NCBI RefSeq assembly: GCF_032854445.1
Contig: NC_088302.1
Location: 14,999,338 to 15,063,337, forward strand
DNA length: 64,000 nt
Origin: Liolophura sinensis
Lineage: Eukaryota; Mollusca; Polyplacophora; Chitonida; Chitonidae
Direction: 5' to 3'
This document shows, piece after piece, positions 48,790 through 60,841 of the stretch. A program made the translations under genes and the position numbers. Below the pieces are notes generated by a model. It worked only from the letters and a program-made list of their open reading frames with translations, was not told the DNA's origin and ran no database searches. The first letter of the stretch is position 1; each line of letters opens with the position of its first letter.

Positions 48790-49785
48790 CGGCTCAGAAT
48801 CGAAGAATTCGGTTCTCGCAGTCATTATCACTCCTCTGGAAGTAAAATGAGGTCATCACATGACTCGAAGGTGTTAATTTCCTGGAATCCTTCGGCGATA
48901 GACAGTGATCAACACATTACCTGGACCGTCTGGTAACGGGATTTAAGTAACACCCTGGTAAATCTTGATTTCAAGACAGTTATTTTCAAATAGTACTCAT
49001 CAAAGGTCATGAAAGATTTCGTGGTTACGAGTGCTATGTCTCAGCGCTCAATGTTCAAAGTAAGAGTTTGTTAGAGCGTTACTACATGGATTGGGATTTA
49101 TCTCCCCTTGACGATGAAAACATATACGTGCATGTGGGCGACCTGCAGACCTTTTATACCGTACCATGTTATCTATGCAATTTTGTTTGAGACCAGAAGT
49201 TAATGACGTTGCGTTGAGTTCAACACATTTTCTTAGTTTTGTCTACAATTTTTAATATAACTAGTTTTGTAACAGGTAATAAGCTAAGTGAGTTTTAGGT
49301 TATTTTCAGTTTTGGAAAAAAGGAGCTAAGGTGGTTACCGCACCTAGTGAGAATGTGTGGGTAAGTTACATCACACCATGTCACCCTCAAAAATTATAAA
49401 GGGTTGGCCATGTACTGCAGCCCTGGTGTACACCAGATGTTTCTTCTAAAACACAACGCATTTACCACTGCCACGTTCAAGTTATTTTCTCCATCTCAAT
49501 TGAATGTCAAGCTGTATGAGCAAAGCATGTAGGAATAATACTCATATATATTCAAGCAATAGTAGTTTGTCATATAGTATAGTAAAATACATATGAACAA
49601 TTAATCAGGCACACGCTCTTTAATTTTAAAGTACATAATCAATTCTTTGTCAAACGGTGTGTATATATTTTTCAGATGAGCTTTTTTGGGGTGTAGCCAA
49701 GCAAGCTGAGGTAACAACCTCACACGTCTTTCAAATTGTTGACTTTTTACGCTAAAAGGAAAAAAATGTCCAAGGCAGTTTGTAA
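48790..49785. other. Downstream intergenic DNA, no gene seen
   Basis: Only short frames; no recognisable repeat until the gap-flanking sequence at 49755. Confidence 0.4.
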
Positions 49786-49985
49786 NNNNNNNNNNNNNNN
49801 NNNNNNNNNNNNNNNNNNNNNNNNNNNNNNNNNNNNNNNNNNNNNNNNNNNNNNNNNNNNNNNNNNNNNNNNNNNNNNNNNNNNNNNNNNNNNNNNNNNN
49901 NNNNNNNNNNNNNNNNNNNNNNNNNNNNNNNNNNNNNNNNNNNNNNNNNNNNNNNNNNNNNNNNNNNNNNNNNNNNNNNNNNNNN
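49786..49985. other. Assembly gap (200 N) with matching flanks
   Basis: Exactly 200 N. The 31 bases before it (49755-49785) match the 31 after it (49986-50016) with one mismatch. Confidence 0.98.
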
Positions 49986-50504
49986 AAAGGAAAAAAATGT
50001 CCAAGGCTGTTTGTAATATTGTTAATTATTGTTTTTTGTCAATCTTGTACTCGGACACCCCCATCCAACCAATCGTAGAGTTTCGACTTCGAATTCTTTT
50101 ATCGCTAGAGATAAAAAAAGTCCTACTGTATCAGGTGACCTGTCAAACATGTTAAACAACTTTTGCAGGATTTCATTTACTATATAACCTGGGCATCATT
50201 TAGTAGGCAAGCAATAGAGAAAATTAAGGAGTTAGGCCTTTCTGAAGTTAAGAAGTTAAGAAAGGAAGAAGGTGCCTCTGGAACACAATGGGTCGAGTGC
50301 TGGGAAAAGGTTGCCTAACATTTTCAGGAGTCACATGATACAGGAGGACTGTTTTAACCTTCAAAGACAAAAAGAGTTCAAACTCGAAACTCCCCTGTTG
50401 ATAGCATTCTGAAATACATGCTATAGGGCGTCGGCATAAGACATGTAAATCGTGTATAATAATGGTGTACATAAAGATTTAGTGTATTATTATGAATATT
50501 TACT

Positions 50505-50535
50505 TGGGTGGGTGGGGTGGGGGTGGGGTGGGGTG
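50505..50535 (+). repeat. G-rich tract with quadruplex potential
   Basis: GGGTGGGTGGGGTGGGGGTG followed by more GGGG runs, at least five G-runs with single-T spacers, directly before a SINE head. Confidence 0.85.
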
Positions 50536-50660
50536 GCTCCGTGGCTCAGTTGGTTAGCGCGCTAGCGCAGCTTAATGACTCAGGAGCCTTTCACCAATGC
50601 AGCCGCTGTGAGTTCAGGTACTTGAGTACGGCGTAAACAAAAATCAAATAAATAAATAAT
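50533..50660 (+). repeat. SINE family 1 with internal deletion
   Basis: The intact head (GGCTCCGTGGCTCAGTTGGT through CTGTGAGTTCAG) is joined directly to the tail (GTACTTGAGTACGGCGTAAA). The roughly 140-bp body between box B and the tail is missing. Confidence 0.88.
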
Positions 50661-50883
50661 TTTGAGGAATATATTTCCACACTGTACGTATTAAATGTAG
50701 ATCATTTATCATCCGCCTAATCGTTGAACATTAATTTGCATTTTTTTTCACAAGATATAAACCTAATGTGTTGTGCAAGACAGATGTAGGTTACCACGTC
50801 TTAATTGAAATGATTTTCAGAAGGGCTTTAACTTTGCTATGAAGATTATTCACAGCTACATGTATATATCATATGATCTTGAA

Positions 50884-51122
50884 GCTGTTTGGGTTATATC
50901 ATGATGTTATTTGAAATTTTGGGTCATATGATATATGGGTCGTGGTTCATTGTAATTTGGGTTATATCATGATGTTATTTGAAATTTTTTGGTCATTATT
51001 CATTGTAATTGCCGTGGTTCATTGTAATTTGGATCATATCATGATGTTATTTGAAATGTTGGGTCATATGATATTATATGGGTCGTGGTTCATTGTAATT
51101 TGGGTCATATCATGACGACGTT
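50884..51122. repeat. AT-rich tandem repeat, about 3.5 copies
   Basis: Units contain TTATATCATGATGTTATTTG, GGGTCATATGATAT and GTCGTGGTTCATTGTAATTT; period about 70 bp with one shorter unit. Confidence 0.85.
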
Positions 51123-51124
51123 TG

Positions 51125-53150
51125 AGTCATTCCACATTAAAATCGGTGAAATAGTTAAATATTCATGATTAAGGCGTTTAATAGTCTTAAAACATGCTGT
51201 AAAATCACAAATATTGTTTAAAACCACAGCAACATGGACTCCAAGTTCTTCCATCAGTTATTGTGTCAAGAACAGTAATAAGTGTTCATTTGTTCAATGT
51301 GCATGTCCTACTATAATATTTTATATAACTTGTGCTAATGTCAATTCATGATGTGCAATTTGAAGTTTTCTTAAACATGTGATAAGATTTACTTTTGCTT
51401 ACTGGAGCTACCACTAAAGTGATCGATTCATTTCATCCCCTCTGTCTTCCAGAATACACGCATTTGCTATACTTTTTTTGTGTAATGAACATATTTTTTT
51501 TTTGGCTTATTGACATTCCGAAAATGCGAGTATTCTTTATTTAAGGTGCCTTAGATAGGAAATTCACGTCTTTTGTTTTGATTTTGTTAACGTGAAATAG
51601 CTAGTTTTTTTTCCCTGTGAAAAGAAGTGTGTCTGCCCATTTCAGTTATTGTTGTTTTTTTTAGTCGGTTACCTGGGGGTGGGGACATTACGCGTAATCA
51701 CGACAACATTAGAGACCTTTAGTTATTAGTTACAAGTTCGACTTGTAACTTCAGACTAGAATTAGTTTACGTATTCTCGTTTTAAGGTTTGAAGGTACAA
51801 GTTTAACTGATGTTTCTAAACTATGGGGATTCTCTGTAACCCATAGTTGTTTGTCATGATTACCTTTGGAACAAGCGGTACCATTTCAGTCCATTCTAAA
51901 AATTCAATGCCATAATCACACACCACAAATCGACTTTATCGCTCTAGTCAGTGCATTTAAGAGTCGATATAGCTGTATGTGTTTAGCAAAACACAAGACT
52001 AGATGTATTCCCCTAGTCGGCTTTTGTACCGAAATGTGCGCTGACTTGTACAAATTGTTTTATGAAACCAGTTATATTTTCAAGGTCATAATTAAAGAGT
52101 CGTTCAATCAATTACATGACTTCGTTAGTGGTACGGTTAGTCTAATTTCATTTATTCATTCATTCATTTTATATTTTTTCCCAAGTGATTGTTTTGCCAA
52201 GCGATTGTAAAATTACGCCAGGCCAAGAATTGATCAGGTAGGCATATACCTTCACTGTGACTTAGGTTCGTTTATAAATTTATCCTAGGACTTGACCACT
52301 TTATACCTTTATCCTAGCACTTCGTCAGTTTTTAACTTTGTGCCAGAACTAGGTCAGGCCCCGGATCACGAAGCGATCTTAGACTTAAGTCAAAATTTCA
52401 AATCACTTTAAAATTGTAATTTCTTACGTAACAAGGTGAAAATATTGCTTGACAACGTAAATGCTGGGTAAATTAATCCAAAACAAATTTCAGCTAAAAT
52501 AACGGAAAGGAACATACCAAGTTTAATGATTGAAATTTGGATTTAAGATGGCTTCGTCATCCCGAGGCCAAGTCGTAACTTTATGCTAAGTCTAAGTCAT
52601 ATGGTAACTTTATGCCAGGACTAGGCTATTGCATAAATTTATGTTTAGACTTATGGACATACCAACTTTATACCATGGACAAAGCCATGGAATAACTGTA
52701 TATGTCATGACTACAACCGCTTTCGGAAAAAGACCTTTCTGCTGCTTCGGGCACATGTTGTACTGTTTGTTGTTTCCATCCAATCATGGGGCTAAATAAG
52801 AACGATCAGAAGCTCTCCACATGTCGCACATGGGGACTTTTTGTGCGGGAACAGATACCTCAGAATTGCAATTAATTAAAGCTTCAGAGTGGATATAGAA
52901 TTCATCCGTTGTATTTTGTGCGTGAAAAGAAATGAACCATATATTGTATAGATATATTTTGTATGAAAAAATCATTTATTAAACACCTTTATGATACAAA
53001 CCTCGTCCATTACTTTGTGGCATAATTATTGATTGCTTGATGGTTTTACAAGTAGTCAGTGAGGGAAATAAGGGCAAGCGAAAAATATGAATATTGAAAA
53101 GGGCGATTGGTTTTTGGTTAACAATATGTCATATGAGTTGAACAATTTCT
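51125..53150. other. Intergenic DNA with a degenerate repeat
   Basis: No gene recognised. At about 52255-52690, loosely repeated units of AACTTTATGCCAGGACTAGG type occur, interrupted near 52370-52560. Confidence 0.45.
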
Positions 53151-53186
53151 GCCAAAAATGAGTGGAATGTATAATGAAAGAAAAAA

Positions 53187-53284
53187 ACCCGACCATTGGG
53201 AATGTTCCTGCGGACACCTGTAAAGGTGGACAAAACCACGACCACTGGGAATGTCCCGGTGGATACCTGTATAGGTGGACAAAA
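53187..53284. repeat. About 46-bp tandem duplication
   Basis: GGGAATGTTCCTGCGGACAC then GGGAATGTCCCGGTGGATAC, each followed by CTGTAWAGGTGGACAAAA. Confidence 0.75.
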
Positions 53285-53699
53285 AGCCTCAGACGATAAA
53301 TAACTTCACATATGCAACAAATGTACTGATATCGTAAATATTTATGTTGCCAATAGCTTGTTGAAGGCAATATCGTTCCATAGCCTTTATTATACTATAT
53401 GAGAAGTGGCTTGTATCTTAAGAGTTTTCTTTTGTTAATCCCAGATGTGGTTTAAATCGGTGGACATTGCCTGTCCCGGCTACATGGCCACCGAATGACT
53501 TAGATATTCATTCACTTATTGAATGCATATATAACAACTTGAATACATTTGATCTGACATGATTCTTTCACAGCATGTTGACGCGGTAATTTCGCTGCGT
53601 GGTTGCCCCAGAATACCACAGGACTTAAATTGACCATTAGTTAATTTATTTATTAACAAATAAATTAATTAAATGAAAATGATGCCACCAGTGAATCAT

Positions 53700-53745
53700 G
53701 CGGAAGTCACCAGACATGACACCCCGCCCAGTCACATTATGGCAG
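53700..53745 (-). repeat. Family 2 fragment
   Basis: ACCAGACATGACACCCCGCC and CAGTCACATTA match the middle of the reverse copy at 20905-21185. Confidence 0.6.
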
Positions 53746-54167
53746 ACCGTCTCACCTACGGCGGTATATGAAGCCAGTGAGGTAACAATAAAAGTCGCAA
53801 TTTTTTAAATCCAAAGCTGGCTTAGCTAGGCTGTGGCTTTAAGTCAGAATAATTGCAAGGTACTGTGAGTGTGTACGGTGATTTGAATGCTTCCTTTCCT
53901 TCATTGTTTTGTCACCTGTTTGCGACACATCAAATACTTTTGGGAATAGGCCAGTCAAATAAATCCACGCACCTGTTCGAAACGTTTGTCAGGTACATGG
54001 ACAAGGGCGCTTGTTTCTGTCCAGTGATCAAATCTAATCAAACGAAGACAAACATATCGTCGGCCTCGTATAACTGCAGACCAGTGCAGCAACCTTACTG
54101 TGGTATACTGAAAGTCGTCGTATCCACTGGGGCAGCACTATCAAGAGACCTCGGCCTCCCACAAAGA

Positions 54168-54262
54168 TGTTAGCAACCTGCGGATTGTCGTGGGTTTCCC
54201 AGTGTCGTATAAGTGAAATATTCTTGAGTACTGGACAGCTAGCACGGCGTAAATCAAATTTA
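54168..54262 (+). repeat. SINE family 1 3' fragment with internal deletion
   Basis: TAGCAACCTGCGGATTGTCG, then GTCGTATAAGTGAAATATTC; the tail is interrupted by extra bases before ACGGCGTAAATCAAAT. Confidence 0.7.
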
Positions 54263-54589
54263 TTTCGTATTTAACACAACAATTTGTCATTTGCATGGCG
54301 GCGTTCAGTGTTAAGGGTAGGAGACTGCACTACTGAACTATAGAAAGTCATTAACGAGATTTCCTTCCGCAAATCAATCTCATGGATGGAGTAAATGATA
54401 TTAATGGAAGGTCAGTCATCTCAAAAGGACTTCATGCAAACCTACCTAAAACGACCCCGTTCGAGCCACCACGACCCCGATGGGGACGGGGGAGGGGAAT
54501 TCCTTATTCAACGCTGGAATTCCTTATTCAACGCTTACATGCGATAAGCTTCTTGACAACTAGGACACTAGCATTAACGTTGCCAGCGG

Positions 54590-55028
54590 AAGTCCATGTT
54601 TTCCCATTCAGGACGCAAGTCGTCCCCGTAGTCACTACCATCTACATACAAGTCAAGAGTCAGTCGAAGCCCACACTTTCACATGCAGGACGCAAGCCGT
54701 CCCTGTAGCCTGAACATTACCATCTACATACAAGTCAAGAGTCAGTCGAAGCTCACAGTTTCCCCATGCAGGAAGCAAGCCGTCCCTGTACCGGAAAAAT
54801 ACCTTCTACATAGGCTACAAAGGAGTACAGAGTCAGTCGAAGCCCACAGTTTTACATACAGAGCACAAACCGTTTCCATAGTCTGCTTATTCAATACCTT
54901 CTTATACATACAAGTCAGGGTAGAGTCCACCGAAGCCCATAGTTTCCTAGGCAGAACACAAGTACTCTCCGTCATAACGGTAGCATAAACAATGTTTTCT
55001 ATATACAAGTCAGGAGTAGAGAGTCAGC
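54590..55028. repeat. Degenerate 80-93-bp tandem repeat, five copies
   Basis: Units contain GAAGCCCACAGTTT, CAGGACGCAAGCCGTCCCTG and TACATACAAGTCAAGAGTCA. The first two are closest to each other and later ones carry small insertions. Confidence 0.82.
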
Positions 55029-55276
55029 CAAAACAATAAACTGAATGGGTAGAGTTTCTCATAAACACAAGCGAGATCAAAACCCAGTGCTTGACAGTAC
55101 TGAGCATCCTGAGCTGAGTCATTTAAATAATAAATACGGGGTTCCTTACAGGTGAAACAAGATGTTTTCAAAATACATAATGTATTTCTTACCTATGACA
55201 AGGCGCGAAAGGTGTGACAATAGGTAGATGGGGAATAGCCGTCTGTCACTGTTAGCTATTACTGTCTTAGCAAGGT

Positions 55277-55552
55277 TATTTATTTATTATTTATTTGTTT
55301 GATTGGTGTTTTACGCCGTACTCAAGAATATTTCACTTATACGACGGCGGCCAGCATTATGGTGGGCGGAAACCGGGCAGAACCCGGGGGAAACCTACGA
55401 CCATCCCTAGGTTGCTGAAAAACCTTCCCACATACGGCCGTAGAGGAAGCCAGCATGAGCTGGACTTGAACTCACAGCGACCGCATTGGTGAGAGACTCT
55501 TGGGTCATTACGCTGCGCTAGCGCGCTAACCAACTGAGCCACGGAGGCCCGA
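55277..55552 (-). mobile_element. SINE family 1, full length, reverse orientation
   Basis: The complete element reads tail to head, ending ACTGAGCCACGGAGGCCC. Target-site duplication TCTTAGCAAGGT (55265-55276) / TCTCAGCAAGGT (55553-55564) has one mismatch. Confidence 0.94.
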
Positions 55553-55683
55553 TCTCAGCAAGGTGTACAAGAACGATCTTACCAAGTCTTTCGGCAAGAA
55601 CTTTTATTGCATCTTTGTCGGCCTGGTTTTCTACATGTATGCATTTTGTGATATCACATGTGTACTACATCTCAGCTAAACTT

Positions 55684-55891
55684 TTGGTTTGATATCAGAT
55701 GTACTTGATATCACTGTTAAACTTTTGGTTTGCTATATGTATGTGAGTGTTGTATTATGTCATGTAAGATATGTCACAGCAAAACCTTTGGTTTGATATC
55801 AGATGTACTTGATATCACTGTTAAACTTTTGGTTGGCTATATGTATGTGAGTGTTGTATTATGTCATGTAAGATATGTCACAGCAAAACTT
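55684..55891. repeat. 104-bp tandem duplication
   Basis: Two near-identical copies, each with TTGGTTTGATATCAGATGTA and ATGTCATGTAAGATATGTCA. Each contains a second, shorter TTAAACTTTTGGTT echo. Confidence 0.92.
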
Positions 55892-56186
55892 CTCCTCACT
55901 GCACTTACTTAGTGCTGCACGGTTACCGCACGATTACCGCAGGCTACACTTAACAGAAAGGTCCTTGCACTCTGCTACATCCGTATGAGAAAGCACGGTA
56001 CTGCCTGGCAACTCCACGATACTGTCCCTCTGCAACACCGTGTTTTGTGGCACACAACCTCACAGTGCGGAATATTTGCCACGAAGTAACGAATGGCCGT
56101 TGTGTGGTATACCCACATGAATGTACGGTACAATGCGCAGTCAGTACTCACTTCAGGCAAAGTACTGAAGCCTTTGATTATCAGCA

Positions 56187-56324
56187 GGCTGCTGTAAGAC
56201 CTCCCTACGTTGGAATGGGGGAGGAGAGCAACATGAGCTAGACTTGAACTCACAGCGACCGAATTTGTGAGAGGGTCATTGCGCCGCGCTGGGACGCTAA
56301 AAGACTCGACCACGCAGACCCCCT
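56187..56324 (-). repeat. SINE family 1, 5' half, reverse orientation, diverged
   Basis: AGCAACATGAGCTAGACTTG, AACTCACAGCGACCGAATTT and GGGTCATTGCGCCGCGCTGG. It retains the head and box B and lacks the 3' half. Confidence 0.8.
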
Positions 56325-56915
56325 GCCCCCTTCTACCTTTGTTCTTCTGTAGTGTTGTAGAGAGAAGCAAAGTAAGTGTTCCTTCATGCACTTGTGTAAA
56401 TGTACATGTGCGGCACCAGCTCTATAGCGAAACATGGCCAAACTTCATTGACTATTATTGTCAGGTTTGCTTGATACGATGCCTCAAGGAAAATGACGAG
56501 AAATATTACGGCAGTGAGACTAGCTCATTAAAAGGATACACCATCATGATTATCGAACCAAGAGGAATACCTAAAATACGACCTACAGCAAAGAAACAAA
56601 GACAACTCGTTCAATACAACTGAAGTCTATGATCATATCGATGTATGTTTTTATATACACTAAAAAGCCTAATTTTTTTTATTTTTTCGTCTGATGAGAA
56701 GAATAATGACAATACTGGTGGGTGATATACCGTGAGGTATCATAATGGGTGTGTCAAAGTGCCCTTTCATAGCATGGGATAGAGTTTATTGAAGCAATAA
56801 TAGGGATAAAGTGACAGATGACACATTTAACAACGAATGTGTATATTGGTACAATGCTATACTTGCACTCTTCGATTTTGTCTCGGTGAAAAAGACTGTG
56901 CCCGATTTCACATAA

Positions 56916-57179
56916 CTTTTTAAGTGTTTTTGCTCAAGCAAAAATTTAAGCATAGTATTGGTTTATGAAGTGTTTGACTTGGATTTTGTCGAGAAACACT
57001 GTGTGTTGGACTTATGCAAAAATGTTGTGGACTTCAACCTACACATAAGCAGGGTTCTGGAACAGACGAAATGGGATAGACAAAACAATTGGGTTGAAAT
57101 CCTACCTTTAACCCCTGATAATGTTGAGAAAATGGACTGTCCGGAAGAACTGATCAAACTGATTCAAATGGGGCTCTAG
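56916..57179 (+). CDS. Unrecognised open segment with protein-like composition (low confidence)
   Basis: An open frame from a stop at 56913-56915 to TAG at 57177-57179. The later part reads like real protein (VYEVFDLDFVEKHCVLDLC, then NNWVEILPLTPDNVEKMDCP and EELIKLIQMGL). No in-frame ATG starts it, so it would have to be a terminal exon, with an AG just upstream (for example CATAG ending 56955). AAG|GTAAAT follows the stop. I do not recognise a family, and chance cannot be excluded. Confidence 0.25.
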   Translation, partial: LFKCFCSSKNLSIVLVYEVFDLDFVEKHCVLDLCKNVVDFNLHISRVLEQTKWDRQNNWVEILPLTPDNVEKMDCPEELIKLIQMGL

Positions 57180-57699
57180 AAGGTAAATGGCGATTCTCAA
57201 CCTCACAAACTTTTCCCTTTCTCAACGCCCCGTTTCAAGATTTGTTCTTATCGAGGCGTTGCTATATTGTAAATTACACTTGGGACTAAAGAAGAAATCT
57301 GTAGCTCTGTCGAGTGTGTCTGTATGCTTTCCGCACGTTTCATTCCACCACCCCAACGCTAAAGCCCTCCCACGGTCAACCCACTTTTTCCCGAGCTGTG
57401 CAACAGGTAGTTTCAGTTTAGCCCACATGTATTCCAGATCAGCTGAGCGACTACTCAGTTTGACAAGTGAAAGTAAGACTATTGTTTGACGCTGTGTATG
57501 AGCACGGATTTCAGCCTGAGGCACCTATAATACCTGCACGCCTTTGCCAGAATGGCTGGAGACAAACTAGCCAGGATTCTTCAGGTAGCTGACAGGGGTT
57601 ATGTGGTAATATTTGGAACGTCATTGTCCGGTAAGGCACTAAACGCATCACATCCACGCCAGTCCGTCAGTCGTGGGCCGTGTGTTAGCGCCGGCCGTC

Positions 57700-57918
57700 A
57701 TGTCCTGTCTTTCACTCTGTAACCTTAGCATGGAGGATAAAACTTTGGACGATTACAGACCGACGGAAACAGACGGACCTTACCCGGTTAAAGAAGAAAT
57801 CTTCACATCGCCTCTGTCTTGTACAGACACGGCCGTTTGGGACGCGTCGTTTAATGAAACAGATTTTACAGATGATTCCATCAATGTCAGCTGGGATGAA
57901 GAGAAGAAAAGAAACATG
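57700..57918 (+). CDS. Candidate first coding exon of an unrecognised gene
   Basis: 73 codons from ATG (or from a second ATG at 57730) to AACATG, followed by a consensus donor GTAAGT at 57919 in phase 0. The translation starts MSCLSLCNLSMEDKTLDDYR and is acidic, with DASFNETDFTDDSINVSWDE near the end. The composition and the strong donor favour a real exon. Possible continuations are TTTCTACAG at 58323-58331, which would add nine codons and stop, or the open segment at 60842. Neither is supported beyond phase compatibility. Family unknown. Confidence 0.35.
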
Positions 57919-57919
57919 G

Positions 57920-60780
57920 TAAGTGAGTGAAGTAAACTAAATTTACAAAATTCCAAATCAAAGGATTCCAAATTCCAAATCAAACTAACCAAGACAGCGA
58001 TACTGAGTTTCCGTTCACATCCGGTTTTGATTATTGTGATTAAAATACGATTGATATCTAACTGAAACGCAGAAATTAGGTATATTGTTTTTGTGAAAAC
58101 CGTTGGATATGACGAACTAATTTTCATCCGTTACATTAAATGATTCCAGATCGTTGAAATACACACCATAAAGTTTCAAAATTAAGTTTGATGATTAAAA
58201 GTTCCTTAATTGTTAATTGTTATCAGAAAAAAATTTCGAAATGTCAAGTAATAAATAAAACTTTGGAAACTAAAGTAAAACACTTTTCAGTTTACTTAAT
58301 GCTTAATTTAAGCATATGTTTGTTTCTACAGGTACGTTTCGTTGCAATTTCATCTGTTTAGTCTAATCAACATTGTTATTTTATATTCAAAAGTTGGTTA
58401 AATCGAAAACAGGTTGTATTTCGGGGGAAATATAAAACGGAGCTCCGTCCGTCAGATGAGTTATCTAAGATCTGGCCCACATTCAGTCATACGATTTGTG
58501 AACTGAACCACCTTGGCCTTCATTCATGCTGATACTGAAAACAACTGCTTTCGTTGCCCCATGAGATGTGTTTCCCTAATTTGTAACCATAGCGTTTTCG
58601 ACACGTGGTACCGAACCATTCCCAAATGCATGTCCGGCAAGTATTCTGCTACAAAAGGTTGATCAAGCCAAAGTCAAGATTGCGTAAGCGATGCAACCTG
58701 TGCAACTATAGCCAGAGTTAAGACGTATAGACGAAGCTAGCGTATACACGAGCTTCAGGGGGTTAGTTTTTCAGCTTGGGTTGGGTAGGGCTGAGTTAAG
58801 CTTGCCCCAGCTATTCTCCTCGCCAGCGCATGCAAAGCTCCGCAACATGCTCTCTGCACATCACTACCAGTGCTAGACTAGACTGACCTTTCAACCCCGT
58901 GTGACACGCTGAGTTTTGTTTAGGTTTAGCCGCACCACGAATGGTCTTTATGTCCTTACGCGTGTCCACAATCAACACTCATCAATTCTAAAAGTCTTCG
59001 TTGAGCAATGTGCATACTTTGGATTAAAAGAAAGGTATAAACAGAAAGAAATATCAAAACAGATCTTTTGGCTGACATCTCCTTCTGTCTCCTTTCCGTG
59101 ACTTCTGTGACAAATGTGTTGTTCAAGATTGCTATACAAAAGCGTGATAGTGGTCAAAAAGGTGTAAAGTGAACAAGGAAACGTGCACATGCGCTTTGAG
59201 GAGTATGCTCGTGAGACCATTTCGCCTTGGTGTGCATGCATGGTACGTTGTCTTGTTGATGCAAGCGGTATATATTCCCGGCCACAGTTATAAGAAAAAG
59301 ATAGACCAGTGCTGTAGGAAAAGACAGCCAGTTGCTGTATGATTGTTGGGAAGTTTTGTTCAAATCATTTTCCTGAAGACGTGAGTTGTGGCCTTTTAGT
59401 TCGGTGTTTCAATTTGTTGACATAAAATTTCAGTAGAAATGACCTCGTAATATGTCAATACAGCCGATATGTCTTTCAAACTTAATGATTTATTTATTTT
59501 GTCCAATCCATTTCTTCAGCGGGCAACAGTTTTGCGTTCCTTTGTTCTGTACGGAGACAGGGAAAGAAATGTTAATTCGTGTCACCATGCAGGAATTATG
59601 AATGTGTGTACATGTATTTTAATTCAGAAATCGCGCTCATATTTTCTTCTGATTTTTCTGAATTCCCCCGCGAAATACATGTAGTAAACACTGTTGATTA
59701 TTACCATTCTAGAACATATAACTTAATACTTTGCAGCTCCAATGAGCCTCGCTGGCCCATTGGTGTAATGGCTTCTTAGCCCATGGCTAATTAGGTCGTG
59801 TGCTCGAATCCAGCTTGCGCCAGAGGTTTGTCAAATACTAGACGAGGCGCTGCGATACCCACGAGTCACGCCCATTAACATGGATGCCGTATTATATGCA
59901 AATAGGTCCAAACACCAATCAAGGAAATAAATTATTTTAAACGCAGCTTCTAAAGACAATTGGCCATTTGATATTCAAGCTGTAGTAGGTGGTCTTTCAT
60001 AATGGAGCTTTTTCGAAAACAAAAACCAGATTGGCTAATAAAATCAGGCTAAAAATAACTCAAATTTTGCATTTCAGTAAATATCAGACTGGAGTACCAG
60101 CACTATTTTTTAGTGTTGAAACTATTGAAAAAAATTAGAAAGTTGAAACATTATAATATAAAACACAAATTTGTTACCCATTTTGAACAGTAAGACGTTC
60201 ACAAAACAAGGCTGATATATGCTGACAGGTAATAATTTTGGTGTTTCTAAAATTTCGACTGCGTTTGATTATGGTCGATTATTTGCCCCAAATCCTCTAT
60301 AAAGATTCTTTAATCGGGTGAACTCATGTCTAAATCGGACAAAAACTGTAGCGTGAACTTTCGGTAACACTAAATGGACGTTAAGCGGAGGCCAGGGTTC
60401 AATCCCGGGTTGGGTCATGTTTTACAATTTACAATATTGGTCATTTATTATGATACATTTAGCTTCCAGTTTTGATTTTCAACACGTTTTTTTGTGGTAG
60501 GAACTTTCCAACCCTTTTATAACTAAACAGATTGTAAGCCACAAACTCATAAAAATAAAATTTTGTATTAGCATGTTGTAGAAGTACATAAGTGTAGTGT
60601 AATAGAAACTAAATAAATATCAGGCAGTGACAACTGATCACACCACAGCATCAATATTTGATGAGCCAACAGAACGAATCCATCAAAAGAGCTATCCTGT
60701 GAAGTCTAGTTTGAAAGTAATTGATCCATTTATCACACTGACATTTTGGTTTAGACAAAGGAGCTCCGACCATAAATCAA
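57920..60780. other. Region without recognised genes
   Basis: Contains one SINE variant (59750-59935) and an isolated box B-like GGGTTCAATCCCGGGTTGG near 60393. Nothing else recognisable. Confidence 0.4.
59750..59935 (+). repeat. SINE variant: different tRNA-like head, same tail
   Basis: The head GCCCATTGGTGTAATGGCTT (box A-like) with GTGTGCTCGAATCCAGC (box B) is unlike family 1. The element ends CAAACACCAATCAAGGAAAT, the shared tail. Confidence 0.75.
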
Positions 60781-60841
60781 GTTGCTAACTTACGAATACT
60801 GGTGGGGATCAGACAACAAATGCTTTTTTCTATTTGTAGAG

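Noticed and set aside
53853-54173. 106-codon forward frame
   Set aside because: No ATG start, no splice support, no family recognised, and its end overlaps the start of a SINE fragment.
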